NCBI GenBank assembly: GCA_947498155.1
Contig: CANMJD010000001.1
Span: 930,001-994,000, forward strand
Direction of reading: 5' to 3'
Origin: an uncultured Pseudoruegeria sp.
Lineage (GTDB): Bacteria > Pseudomonadota > Alphaproteobacteria > Rhodobacterales > Rhodobacteraceae
Length of the DNA: 64,000 nt
Shown: piece after piece, positions 46,042 through 54,391 of the stretch
Layout: every line of letters starts with the position of its first letter
How positions within the stretch are numbered: the stretch's first letter is position 1
Notes under the pieces: model-generated
Told to the model about the DNA's origin: nothing
What the model saw: only the letters and a program-made list of their open reading frames with translations
Database searches by the model: none
Translations under genes and position numbers: made by a program

Positions 46042-47322
46042 TTAATGCATGGATTTGCGAATATGGCGCACCATCAGCCAGACGGCAAAGACCACCAATG
46101 GCGTCAGCCCTGCGGTTAACCAAAGCTTCTCGACCCCGATAGATTTCAGAACGGGATACAGCGCATAGCTTAGCAGATTAACGCCATAATAGCTGATCGC
46201 CACCACAGAGAGCCCCTCAACCGTCTGCTGCAGACGCAATTGCAGATCAGCCCGCTTGTCCATGCTTTCCAGCAAAGACTGATTCTGTGCCGTGCGCTCT
46301 ACATCCACATGGGTGCGCAACAAATCAGACGCACGCAAAGCCCGATCCGACAAAGTCCCTAAACGCGCTTCGGTCGATCCTACGGTGCGCATCGCCGGCT
46401 CAAAGCGCCGCATCATGAATTCGGTAAAGGTTTGGCGGCCCCCAAAGCGTTCTTCACGCAAAACCGCGATGCGCTGGTTGACCAGTGCCTCATAGGCTTT
46501 GGTCGCGCCAAATCGAAAACTCGAGCTGGCAGATAATCGCTCCAGCCCCGCCGAGAGGGCCAGCAGATGTTTCAGCGATTGCTCGGCTGAAAACCCGTCG
46601 GAATCCAGCTCGGAGATCAGGGCGGTCAACTCTTGGTCCAAGGTGCCGATTGTTGCGGACATATCCCTTACGCGCTTGAATCCGAGCATGGACATGGATT
46701 TATAGGTCTCGATCTCGCACAACCGTTGCAAAATGCGTCCGGCCCGTTGCGAACCGGTGTCCTCTCCCAGAAAAACAGCCAGACGCATATGTCCTGCCGG
46801 ATCGATACGAAAGTCCCCCGCGATCACCGCCGAAGAATCCAGCACATAAGAAACCGCAAGGCTTTCCGGTACAAACCACGCCTCAAGGCAGCGTTTGATC
46901 GCGGCAGGCTCGTTCTGTTTTTCCATATGTAACAAGGCCGAAGTCACCCGCACATCCTGCAGACCATCCAGCCAGTCCTGTGGAAAGACGCTGAACCACA
47001 GCGGATCAAAAGCACGCTCTGCGGCCCCCTGCACAAAGACCGTGTAGGTCACAAATTCCGTGTGGCTTTCCCATTTGATTTCATGTTTGCCAATCGAGCC
47101 GGAATAATGGGTGGCACCGGGTTGCGGATGGGGTGCACCGTAGCGATCCAGCAGCGCAATCAATTGCGCAATGTCGGCCGCTTTATCCCGCCCCGCCGCA
47201 TCACTTTCGCGCTTCAGGGCCAGAAACACCGCCTGCCCCGGTGCTGTTAACGTTGGAAAAGGGCGCGCATGGAGCTCGTTAGCCATGGCGTATCGGGCGG
47301 GGTGATCAGAGATTTCCGGCAT
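46042..47322 (-). CDS. DUF3422 family membrane protein
   Basis: A ~426-residue protein of the DUF3422 family, known mainly from proteobacteria and of unknown function. The family start is visible as 'HPARYAMANELHARPFPTL', followed by a soluble part with a predicted helical region, and two C-terminal membrane helices ('LSVVAISYYGVNLLSYALYP' and 'LWLTAGLTPLVVFAVWLMV') with a basic tail. The start at 47322 (MPEISDHP) fits relatives; a GTG at 47361 preceded by GGGGGGA is a real alternative that would add 13 residues. Confidence 0.88.
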   Translation of the reverse strand: MPEISDHPARYAMANELHARPFPTLTAPGQAVFLALKRESDAAGRDKAADIAQLIALLDRYGAPHPQPGATHYSGSIGKHEIKWESHTEFVTYTVFVQGAAERAFDPLWFSVFPQDWLDGLQDVRVTSALLHMEKQNEPAAIKRCLEAWFVPESLAVSYVLDSSAVIAGDFRIDPAGHMRLAVFLGEDTGSQRAGRILQRLCEIETYKSMSMLGFKRVRDMSATIGTLDQELTALISELDSDGFSAEQSLKHLLALSAGLERLSASSSFRFGATKAYEALVNQRIAVLREERFGGRQTFTEFMMRRFEPAMRTVGSTEARLGTLSDRALRASDLLRTHVDVERTAQNQSLLESMDKRADLQLRLQQTVEGLSVVAISYYGVNLLSYALYPVLKSIGVEKLWLTAGLTPLVVFAVWLMVRHIRKSMH

Positions 47323-47587
47323 GGGTGTCTTTCGGGAGTGCTTTTTCGCCAACATAGCCACGACATCCCCCCTGTAAAGAAAAAATCCATATATTATAAA
47401 GGTTTATCTGTACACATCCGTATACCAGACCCGCTTACTGCCGCCGCGTTCGGGTCCGCGCGGCCGATATCGCCCTGCGATGTTCCGCAAAGATACCACC
47501 CGCGACACTGAAACCTGTCCCGTTGTTCCCTTGCCAAATCACAGAGTTTTCCGTCCCTTGGCCCCATTGTAACGACTGGATCTTCCT

Positions 47588-48294
47588 GTGGCCTATAGTG
47601 AAAATTTCAAAGACATTGGCACCGTATACATGCGCCGCAGTGCCCGCCGCGAAGCGCGGTTTATTCACCGCGAAGTCTTTATCAACAAGGACTACCTGCG
47701 CCACGCTATCGACATCCCCAACGCCGCAACCATCGTCGATGTCGGAAGTTATATCGGCTTTTTTCCCTTTATGCGCTGTCTCAGGCCGGACCGGAGGGAC
47801 GGTTGTTGGCTTTTGAGCCAATACCAGAGACCTTTGATCTTCAGACGCGTAACCTGCGACGCTATCAGCAAGCAGCTCAGGCCCGTATTACCCTAGAAAA
47901 TGAAGGCGTGACCAAACGGGGCGGACCGGAGGCATTTGCCTTTACCTATTTCTCCAACTTACCGGGAAATTCCACGCAACGCATCGGTGAAAAGGATGCG
48001 CAGGCCAGCCATATGCGTGCGCTATTTATATCGCCCCGCCGCTATGCGGACACAGTGAATCAACGCTGGAAATACCGCTGCCCCCTTACCCGCTGGTTCC
48101 GCTGGGCCAAAACCTAAAGGCCCAATATCCGGCAAATTGTCATTGAAGTTCAGGACACCGACAACCGCCTTGCAGAGATCAAATTCCGCCTCACCGCGGC
48201 AGGGTTTTCAAAGATTGTGATTGATATTGATAAAGATCTCTCTGCCTTGTCCCACACCCCAATTGCCATGGTCTACGCGCGCCGCAGCACCTGA
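47588..48294 (+). pseudogene. Broken FkbM-family methyltransferase gene
   Basis: The frame from 47588 (GTG start) reads 'IPNAATIVDVGSYIGFFPFM', the SAM-binding motif of FkbM methyltransferases. The homology then moves to a second frame: '(QAGPEG)RLLAFEPIPETFDLQTRNLRRY', motif II of the family. The shift lies near 47776-47782 and looks like a single missing base. The second frame is closed by TAA at 48115-48117, yet continues in the same frame with a family-like C-terminus ('IVIEVQDTDNRLAEIKFRLTAAGFSKI') to TGA at 48292-48294. A frameshift plus a stop make this a decayed gene, unless one is a sequencing error. Confidence 0.75.
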
Positions 48295-48378
48295 GCTTCG
48301 TGCATTCGCCGATTGCTGCGTTGACAGGCGGGGGGCGGAGCCTGCTAAGTTATTGAAAATACTTTCAGGAAAAGAACA

Positions 48379-49158
48379 ATGTTGATTGTGCTGCTTTTCG
48401 GGATCGCCGGGTGTATCCTTGCTTTTTGCCTACTTTGGTTTTGGCGGCGTCCGGCATGGATGGGCCTTTCGGGCAAAACACTGTGGGACTGGATGGCCAT
48501 GGCCACCAATTCTTCGGTACTTGCGATCGGCACCGTGACCGTCAGCCTTGTCATCCTGAATGTTGAACAACGGCAGGCCGAGGAATTGGCGGTGCAAAAT
48601 TATCTGGATCGCATGGGCGTATTATTGATCAACGACACACCGGAAAACAGAGGTGTGAAAGTGAAATTGGCTCAAGCCCAGACCGCCGCTGTTCTCCATC
48701 GCGTCACTGGTGAACGAACCGGCCGCGTTCTGGCCTTTCTGGACGCGGTTGGCATGACCGGTCAATTCAATATCTCGCTTGAAGGGGCAGACTTGCGCGG
48801 TGCAGAGCTTAAGGGGCTGACCCTGCGACGGGTGGAGTTTGAAGGTGCGCGCTTAAACGGAGCGGATCTGGAGGACAGTGATTTGCGAATGACCGATTTC
48901 GAAGAGGCCAATCTCAAGGGCGCGGATTTGGAAAATACCCTGCTGAGCGGGGCAGATTTTACCGATGCTAATGTACGCGGGGTGGACTTCACCCAGAGCG
49001 ATTTGCGCGGGGCAAACCTGTCAGAGGTCAAAGGCCTGACATCAAAACAGCTTAAATCGAGCTGTTTTGATGCGACAACCCAACTGCCAAGCGGGCTTTC
49101 CCAACAAAAGGTCAACCCGGACATTTGCGCCAAAATTGATCACACAACGACGCGCTAA
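48379..49158 (+). CDS. Membrane-anchored pentapeptide-repeat protein
   Basis: A 259-residue protein. Two hydrophobic helices at the N-terminus ('MLIVLLFGIAGCILAFCLLW' and 'SSVLAIGTVTVSLVIL') precede a helical, Gln/Glu/Arg-rich segment, then about 80 residues of A(D/N)LXX pentapeptide repeats ('GADLRGAELKGLTLRRVEF', 'GADLEDSDL', 'GADFTDANV', 'GANL'). These fold into a right-handed square beta-helix. The function of membrane-bound members is unknown; soluble relatives can mimic DNA, which is not implied here. It ends before a terminator facing pntB. Confidence 0.87.
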   Translation: MLIVLLFGIAGCILAFCLLWFWRRPAWMGLSGKTLWDWMAMATNSSVLAIGTVTVSLVILNVEQRQAEELAVQNYLDRMGVLLINDTPENRGVKVKLAQAQTAAVLHRVTGERTGRVLAFLDAVGMTGQFNISLEGADLRGAELKGLTLRRVEFEGARLNGADLEDSDLRMTDFEEANLKGADLENTLLSGADFTDANVRGVDFTQSDLRGANLSEVKGLTSKQLKSSCFDATTQLPSGLSQQKVNPDICAKIDHTTTR

Positions 49159-49161
49159 ACG

Positions 49162-49194
49162 AAAAACCGCCGCCAAGGGGGTCCAAGGCGGCGG
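49162..49194 (-). terminator. Intrinsic terminator of pntAB
   Basis: CCGCCGCC (49167-49174) pairs perfectly with GGCGGCGG (49187-49194). Read on the minus strand, the stem is followed by TTTTT (49166-49162). It lies 27 bases past the pntB stop and also just after the stop of the convergent pentapeptide-repeat gene. Confidence 0.8.
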
Positions 49195-49220
49195 CTCTAG
49201 ATTGTAGTATGGTCGCGGGT

Positions 49221-50654
49221 TTAGTTGATCATCGTCAACAAAGTATCCAGCGACTGTTTCGCATCACCATAGAACATGCGGGTGTTCTCTTTGTAGAACA
49301 GCGGGTTTTCGATGCCCGAATACCCGGTGCCCTGCCCCCGCTTGGAGACAAACACCTGCTTGGCTTTCCAGCATTCCAGAACCGGCATGCCCGCGATGGG
49401 GCTGTTCGGATCTTCTTGGGCTGCTGGGTTAACGATGTCGTTAGAGCCGATGACGATGGCAACGTCTGTTTCCGGGAAATCATCGTTGATTTCATCCATT
49501 TCCAGCACGATGTCATAGGGCACTTTGGCTTCCGCCAATAGCACGTTCATATGGCCTGGCAGACGACCGGCAACCGGGTGAATTGCGAAACGCACCTCTT
49601 TGCCTTTGGCCCGCAGACGACGGGTCAGCTCTGCCACATTCTGCTGCGCTTGCGCCACGGCCATGCCGTAGCCCGGAATGATGACGATTGAATCGGCCTC
49701 ATCCAGTGCGGTTGCAACGCCTTCGGCATCAATGGCGATTTGCTCACCTTCGACTTCCATCGCAGGTCCAGTGGTGCCGCCAAAGCCGCCCAGAATGACC
49801 GAGACAAAGCTTCGGTTCATCGCTTTACACATGATGTAGCTCAGGATGGCCCCCGAAGAACCAACCAGCGCGCCCACAACGATCAGCAAATCGTTGCCCA
49901 GCGAGAAACCAATCGCCGCCGCAGCCCAACCGGAATAGCTGTTCAGCATCGACACAACGACCGGCATATCCGCACCACCAATACCCATGATCAGGTGGTA
50001 ACCGATAAACAGCGCCGCCAAAGTCATCAGGAACAGCGGGAAGAAACCGCCTGTATTGAAATACCAGATCAAGCAGAGCACAGAGAGGCCTGCCGCACCG
50101 GCATTGAGCATATGACCACCGGGCAGTTTTGTTGCCGCAGAGTCCACTTTGCCTGCCAGCTTGCCATAGGCAATCACAGAACCGGTAAAGGTGATCGCAC
50201 CGATAAAGATACCAAGGAACAGTTCGACCCGCAGGATGGCAATCTCAACACCATCCTTTTTGGCCAGAAGCGCAGCAAAACCGTCCAGCGCTTTCTTGGT
50301 TTCGGCATCCATGCCCATGACACGGTTCAGCTCGATATGGGCGATAAAGCCCACAAAGACCGCTGCCAGACCCACCAGAGAGTGCATCGCAGCAACAAGC
50401 TGCGGCATCTCTGTCATCTGCACCCGTGTCGCAACCACATAACCGATTGCACCACCGGCGATGATCAGAAGCACCGAGAGTATCCACAAGCCGGAACCCG
50501 GCCCGATCAGCGTCGCAAAGACCGCAAGGCCCATGCCGACAATCCCGTACCAAACGGCACGTTTTGCACTTTCCTGCCCTGACAACCCGCCAAGAGACAG
50601 GATGAAGAGAACAGCTGCGACCACATAGGCCGCCGTTGTAAATCCGTAATCCAT
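49221..50654 (-). CDS. pntB: NAD(P) transhydrogenase subunit beta
   Basis: A 477-residue subunit of the proton-translocating transhydrogenase that makes NADPH from NADH at the cost of the proton gradient. The N-terminal half has about eight to nine membrane helices; the C-terminal domain III binds NADP(H), with '[23 protein letters not shown]' and '[20 protein letters not shown]' as family hallmarks in pieces. It follows pntA after 13 bases and ends at a terminator. Confidence 0.97.
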   Translation of the reverse strand: MDYGFTTAAYVVAAVLFILSLGGLSGQESAKRAVWYGIVGMGLAVFATLIGPGSGLWILSVLLIIAGGAIGYVVATRVQMTEMPQLVAAMHSLVGLAAVFVGFIAHIELNRVMGMDAETKKALDGFAALLAKKDGVEIAILRVELFLGIFIGAITFTGSVIAYGKLAGKVDSAATKLPGGHMLNAGAAGLSVLCLIWYFNTGGFFPLFLMTLAALFIGYHLIMGIGGADMPVVVSMLNSYSGWAAAAIGFSLGNDLLIVVGALVGSSGAILSYIMCKAMNRSFVSVILGGFGGTTGPAMEVEGEQIAIDAEGVATALDEADSIVIIPGYGMAVAQAQQNVAELTRRLRAKGKEVRFAIHPVAGRLPGHMNVLLAEAKVPYDIVLEMDEINDDFPETDVAIVIGSNDIVNPAAQEDPNSPIAGMPVLECWKAKQVFVSKRGQGTGYSGIENPLFYKENTRMFYGDAKQSLDTLLTMIN

Positions 50655-50667
50655 CGTTAAGTCCCCC

Positions 50668-52239
50668 TTAGGATTTCTGGAACATGGCGAGCATACGCCG
50701 TGTCACGAGGAAGCCGCCAAAGATGTTGACCCCGGCCATAAAGACCGAGAGTGCGGCCAGCAAAATCACCAAGAAACTGCCTGATCCGATTTGCATCAGG
50801 GCCCCCAGAATGATGATTGAGGAAATCGCGTTGGTAACCGCCATCAACGGGGTGTGCAGCGAATGCGCCACGCCCCAGATCACTTGGAAGCCGACGAACA
50901 CAGCCAAGACGAACACGATAAAGTGCTGCATAAAGCTGGCCGGAGCCACCAGTCCGACACCCAACAGAAGCGCCGCACCAACACCGAGCAAGATCACCTG
51001 CTGCTTGGTCTGCGCTTTAAACGCGGCCACTTCGGCGGCGCGTTTTTCTTCGGGTGTCAGTTCGGGCACCACCTCTTTAGGTTTTGCCGCAATCGCCGCC
51101 ACTTTGGGGGGGGGCGGTGGGAAGGTGATTTCGCCGTCATAGGTAACGGTGGCACCGCGGATCACATCGTCTTCCATGTTGTGATTGATCTGACCGTCTT
51201 TTTCAGGGGTCAAGTCGGTCATCATGTGACGGATGTTGGTGGAATAAAGCGTCGAAGCCTGTGCGGCCATGCGGGATGGGAAATCGGTATAGCCGATGAT
51301 CGTCACGCCATTGTCGGTGACGATTTTCTCATCCATGACGGTCAACTTACAGTTGCCGCCTTTTTCTGCCGCCAGATCGACGATCACGGAACCCGGTTTC
51401 ATGGCCTTGACCATATCTTCGGTCCAAAGCTCTGGGGCTTCGCGGTTCGGGATCAGCGCCGTGGTGATGACGATATCCATTTCCGGAGCCAGTTCGCGGA
51501 ATTTGGCAAGCTGCGCTTCGCGGAATTCAGGAGAGGAAACAGAGGCATAGCCACCGGTTGCCGCGCCGTCTTGTTGTTCTTCTTCGAAATCGAGATAGAC
51601 GAATTCGGCGCCCATGGATTCGACTTGCTCGGCAACCTCTGGGCGAACGTCAAAAGCGTAGGTCACAGCACCCAGCGATGTCGATGTCCCGATGGCAGCC
51701 AGACCGGCAACACCGGCACCCACAACCAGCACTTTGGCGGGCGGGACTTTACCGGCAGCGGTAATCTGACCCGTAAAGAAGCGGCCAAAGTTGTTCCCGG
51801 CTTCGATAACAGCACGATAACCTGCGATGTTGGCCATCGAGGACAGCGCGTCCATTTTCTGGGCGCGGCTGATGCGCGGCACCATTTCCATGGCGATGAC
51901 ATTGGCACCTTTGGCTTTCGCCGCCTCCATGCCTTCTTCGTTGCCAGCCGGATTGAAGAAGCTGATCAGCGTTTTATCAGCCGTCAAGCGTTTCAACTCT
52001 GTCGCATTGGGCTGGCGGACTTTGGCGATGATATCCGCCTCTTTCCACAATGCCGCAGCGGTTTTAACCACCTCTACGCCATTGGCCGCATATGCGTCGT
52101 CTGAAAAACCAGCCAATGCACCTGCACCGGCCTCGATTGCGCAATCATAACCTAGCTTTTGCAGCTGGAGCGCACTATCCGGGGTGATCGCGACACGCGC
52201 TTCCCCCTCAAAGACTTCCTTCGGAACCCCGATTTTCAC
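50668..52239 (-). CDS. pntA: NAD(P) transhydrogenase subunit alpha (fused form)
   Basis: A 523-residue subunit carrying the NAD(H)-binding domain I ('[20 protein letters not shown]', '[20 protein letters not shown]'), a hydrophilic Pro/Lys-rich linker ('[15 protein letters not shown]') and three to four C-terminal membrane helices. Many alphaproteobacteria split this protein into PntAA and PntAB; here the two are fused, as in E. coli. It heads the pntA-pntB operon. Confidence 0.96.
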   Translation of the reverse strand: MKIGVPKEVFEGEARVAITPDSALQLQKLGYDCAIEAGAGALAGFSDDAYAANGVEVVKTAAALWKEADIIAKVRQPNATELKRLTADKTLISFFNPAGNEEGMEAAKAKGANVIAMEMVPRISRAQKMDALSSMANIAGYRAVIEAGNNFGRFFTGQITAAGKVPPAKVLVVGAGVAGLAAIGTSTSLGAVTYAFDVRPEVAEQVESMGAEFVYLDFEEEQQDGAATGGYASVSSPEFREAQLAKFRELAPEMDIVITTALIPNREAPELWTEDMVKAMKPGSVIVDLAAEKGGNCKLTVMDEKIVTDNGVTIIGYTDFPSRMAAQASTLYSTNIRHMMTDLTPEKDGQINHNMEDDVIRGATVTYDGEITFPPPPPKVAAIAAKPKEVVPELTPEEKRAAEVAAFKAQTKQQVILLGVGAALLLGVGLVAPASFMQHFIVFVLAVFVGFQVIWGVAHSLHTPLMAVTNAISSIIILGALMQIGSGSFLVILLAALSVFMAGVNIFGGFLVTRRMLAMFQKS

Positions 52240-52360
52240 TTTTAGACTTCCCTCTCTTTACTGATCAACTGTTCGCTTTAATCAGTTCCCGCTCTCTTAA
52301 CCTGTGCATTGAATTTAAACAACATGTTGGCGCGTTTGGCAGCGCTAACGCAGCAGCCCC

Positions 52361-52813
52361 TTAAAGCCAGCGCCGTGTTTTGTTGCAATAAGACGCGTAT
52401 TGCAGCCGGAATTGCCGCCGCATCTGCTTTTCCTCGGGTATCACGAAACGACGCTCCAGCACCCATAAAAAGATCGGTATCAACGGCAGGGCGAGAACCG
52501 CATCCCAGCGCAGGATCAATCCGGCCAGCAACAGCACATCGGCCAGATAGATCGGATTGCGGCTGCGTTTATAAATCCCTGACTGGATCAGCGCAGAGGG
52601 AATTTCATGAGGGAGCACCGTCGTGGCGTGTTTACGGAACTCTATGATAGATAAGGCAAATAGAACCACAGCTCCGCCTATCAGCACCCCTCCGAGAAAA
52701 TCTGCCCATGCCCCGCCAAAACCAAGGCCCGGCACAAAATCAGCCAGCGCATAAGCCAGTACAAGAAATCCAATCAGCCACAGGGGCGGGACATCAATTC
52801 TTTTCCTCAACAT
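52361..52813 (-). CDS. ICMT-like methyltransferase family membrane protein
   Basis: A ~150-residue membrane protein of the isoprenylcysteine/phospholipid methyltransferase family. The hallmark is 'SGIYKRSRNPIYLADVLLLAG', then 'EERRF'-like 'VLERRFVIPEEKQMRRQFRLQYASYCNKTRRW'. Three to four hydrophobic segments. The start at 52813 (MLRKRIDVPPLW) is placed behind GGAG; the longer frame to 52900 lacks a ribosome-binding site. It is related in family to the protein at 387-872, but the two differ clearly in sequence. Confidence 0.8.
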   Translation of the reverse strand: MLRKRIDVPPLWLIGFLVLAYALADFVPGLGFGGAWADFLGGVLIGGAVVLFALSIIEFRKHATTVLPHEIPSALIQSGIYKRSRNPIYLADVLLLAGLILRWDAVLALPLIPIFLWVLERRFVIPEEKQMRRQFRLQYASYCNKTRRWL

Positions 52814-52938
52814 TTCGTCTCGCTCCATCGGGTTAGGGCGCAGTTGTTGCCCGTAGAAGATGTGTATCGGGCCCGCACTTTTATCCCGTTTCTGGGGCAC
52901 AGTCTGGTGACAGTGGGCCGGAGAAATGGCCCTGCACC

Positions 52939-52951
52939 TGACGCAGCGTCA
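52939..52951. repeat. 13-base palindrome upstream of the ICMT-like gene
   Basis: TGACGCAGCGTCA is a perfect inverted repeat around a central A, in the 185-base gap between the hydrolase stop and the ICMT-like start. It could be a regulator-binding site; no regulator is known for this gene. Confidence 0.3.
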
Positions 52952-52989
52952 ATTCATCGCAGCAGCCCGCGCCCGCTTTTTGGGCGGCT

Positions 52990-53011
52990 GCGCACCTTTT
53001 AAGCGGTGCGC
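52990..53011 (-). other. Hairpin spanning the stop codon of the glutamine-amidotransferase-like gene
   Basis: GCGCACC (52990-52996) pairs with GGTGCGC (53005-53011) over seven bases, with the TAA stop codon lying in the loop. There is no T-tract, so it is more likely an mRNA-end structure than an intrinsic terminator. Confidence 0.4.
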
Positions 53012-53775
53012 AGATGCGGATGTGACTCGCCCGCCGCCCATTCGCGCACGGCTTCGCCAAAAGCAGTAAACAGCGGACGTGATACAGGGTCATTGGCGGC
53101 GTTCCATTCCGGATGCCACTGCACCGAAAGGGTAAAGCCCGGCGCATCTTTGATATAGATCGCCTCTGGCGTGCCATCCGGCGCAGTTCCGTCAATGACA
53201 ACCCGCGCACCGGGGCGCTGGATGCCCTGCCCGTGCAGCGTATTGGTCATCACCTCATGCCCGCCGAACAGTCTGGAAAACGGCCCGTCTTTGTTTAGCG
53301 TCACAATGTGGCGGAGTTCGAATTTCTCTTCGATCGTGCCATCCGGAGGCATCCGGTGGTTCAGGCGACCGGGTATGTCACGGATTTCCGGATGCAAACT
53401 GCCCCCCATCGCCACATTGACCTCTTGGAAACCACGGCAAATGCCCAAAAACGGCTGTCCACGTTCAACACAGGCCCGCACCAATGGTAGAGTGATCGCA
53501 TCGCGGGCACGATCAAAGGCACCATGGGCCTCGGTTGCGGCTTCGCCGTATTCTTCGGGATGCACATTGGGGCGTCCGCCGGTTAACAGAAATCCGTCAC
53601 AGGTTTTCAGCAGCTCTTCGACCGAAAGAAACCTCGGATCGGCCGGAATCAGCAGAGGCATACAGCCGGACACATCGGCCACGGCCTCGGAATTCATTGT
53701 CCCGCCAGCGTGGGCGGGATATTCGTCATTGATCAAATAGCTGTTGCCAATAATGCCAACGATAGGCCGACTCAT
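52999..53775 (-). CDS. Gamma-glutamyl-gamma-aminobutyrate hydrolase-like protein (peptidase C26)
   Basis: A 258-residue class-I glutamine-amidotransferase-like hydrolase. The nucleophile elbow 'GQPFLGICRGFQEVNVAMGG' carries the catalytic Cys; the His-x-Glu of the triad is 'QWHPEWNAANDP'. 'LLTGGRPNVHPEEY' is typical of the PuuD family, which cleaves gamma-glutamyl amides in putrescine breakdown; no other puu gene is near, so the substrate is open. The start at 53775 (MSRPIVGIIGNSY) follows GGGGACA; the longer frame to 53850 is not supported. Confidence 0.88.
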   Translation of the reverse strand: MSRPIVGIIGNSYLINDEYPAHAGGTMNSEAVADVSGCMPLLIPADPRFLSVEELLKTCDGFLLTGGRPNVHPEEYGEAATEAHGAFDRARDAITLPLVRACVERGQPFLGICRGFQEVNVAMGGSLHPEIRDIPGRLNHRMPPDGTIEEKFELRHIVTLNKDGPFSRLFGGHEVMTNTLHGQGIQRPGARVVIDGTAPDGTPEAIYIKDAPGFTLSVQWHPEWNAANDPVSRPLFTAFGEAVREWAAGESHPHLRTA

Positions 53776-53911
53776 AATGTCCCCACGCGTAACCAGTCTT
53801 CGCTCGAAGCTTAATCCGGTTCGCGCACAGACAACAGAGGATAAAATCAACGGGCGCTGTGCAAAAACTCACAGACGCCCGCGCCGTTGATGCTGGTAGA
53901 CCTACACAGGC

Positions 53912-54340
53912 CTAGGCTTCGGCGGTCAGCCCGACACCTTCGATTCCGGCAATGGCAGCCTCGGCATCATTCTCAGAGCTATCCCCGGTCACCCCGATCG
54001 CCCCGACAATGCGGTTTTGCTTATCGCGCACCAGAACCCCACCGGGAACCGGAATAACCTGCCCGCCATAGACGCCATTCACCGCGGCCATGAAATAGGC
54101 CTGCTGCTCGGCCCGTGCCATCTGCGCCCGTCCGGCCATGCCCAGCATGATCGCGCCATAAGCCTTGCCATGGGCAATCGCAAAACGCCCCGGCGCGGCG
54201 TCATCTTCGCGCTCAAAGGCTTTGACGTGACCGCCGCTGTCCAGAACCACCACCGATAGGGGCTTAAGCTCCATTTCGCGCCCCTTGTTCAGGATACCGC
54301 GAATGATGCTGCGCGCGCGGCGCAGAGAAATTTCCGACAT
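53912..54340 (-). CDS. GlcG/HbpS family protein
   Basis: A 142-residue protein of the GlcG/HbpS (DUF336) family. Hallmarks: 'LSVVVLDSGGHVKAFEREDDA', 'IAHGKAYGAIMLGM' and 'IPVPGGVLVRDKQNRIVGAIGVTGD', ending in the short 'DAEAAIAGIEGVG'. Relatives bind heme or are encoded in glycolate operons (glcDEFGB) with unknown role. It lies directly downstream of glcB, the same pairing as in glycolate loci, although glcDEF are absent from this window. Confidence 0.88.
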   Translation of the reverse strand: MSEISLRRARSIIRGILNKGREMELKPLSVVVLDSGGHVKAFEREDDAAPGRFAIAHGKAYGAIMLGMAGRAQMARAEQQAYFMAAVNGVYGGQVIPVPGGVLVRDKQNRIVGAIGVTGDSSENDAEAAIAGIEGVGLTAEA

Positions 54341-54356
54341 AACGTCCTCCGATTAT

Positions 54357-54383
54357 AAAAGGCCCGACCTCAAAGGGTCGGGC
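54357..54383 (-). terminator. Intrinsic terminator after malate synthase G
   Basis: The stem GCCCGACC/GGTCGGGC (54362-54383, six-base loop) is followed on the minus strand by TTTT (54360-54357). It lies between glcB and the glcG-like gene, so the latter may depend on read-through or a weak promoter of its own. Confidence 0.7.
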
Positions 54384-54391
54384 TCTGTGCT

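Noticed and set aside
50854-52104. 416-codon open frame antisense to pntA
   Set aside because: Low-complexity Arg/His/Gly composition from the reverse reading of pntA; no family likeness.
52881-53210. 109-codon minus-strand ORF overlapping the amidotransferase-like gene
   Set aside because: Runs out of frame through the end of a well-supported gene into a non-coding gap; no domain.
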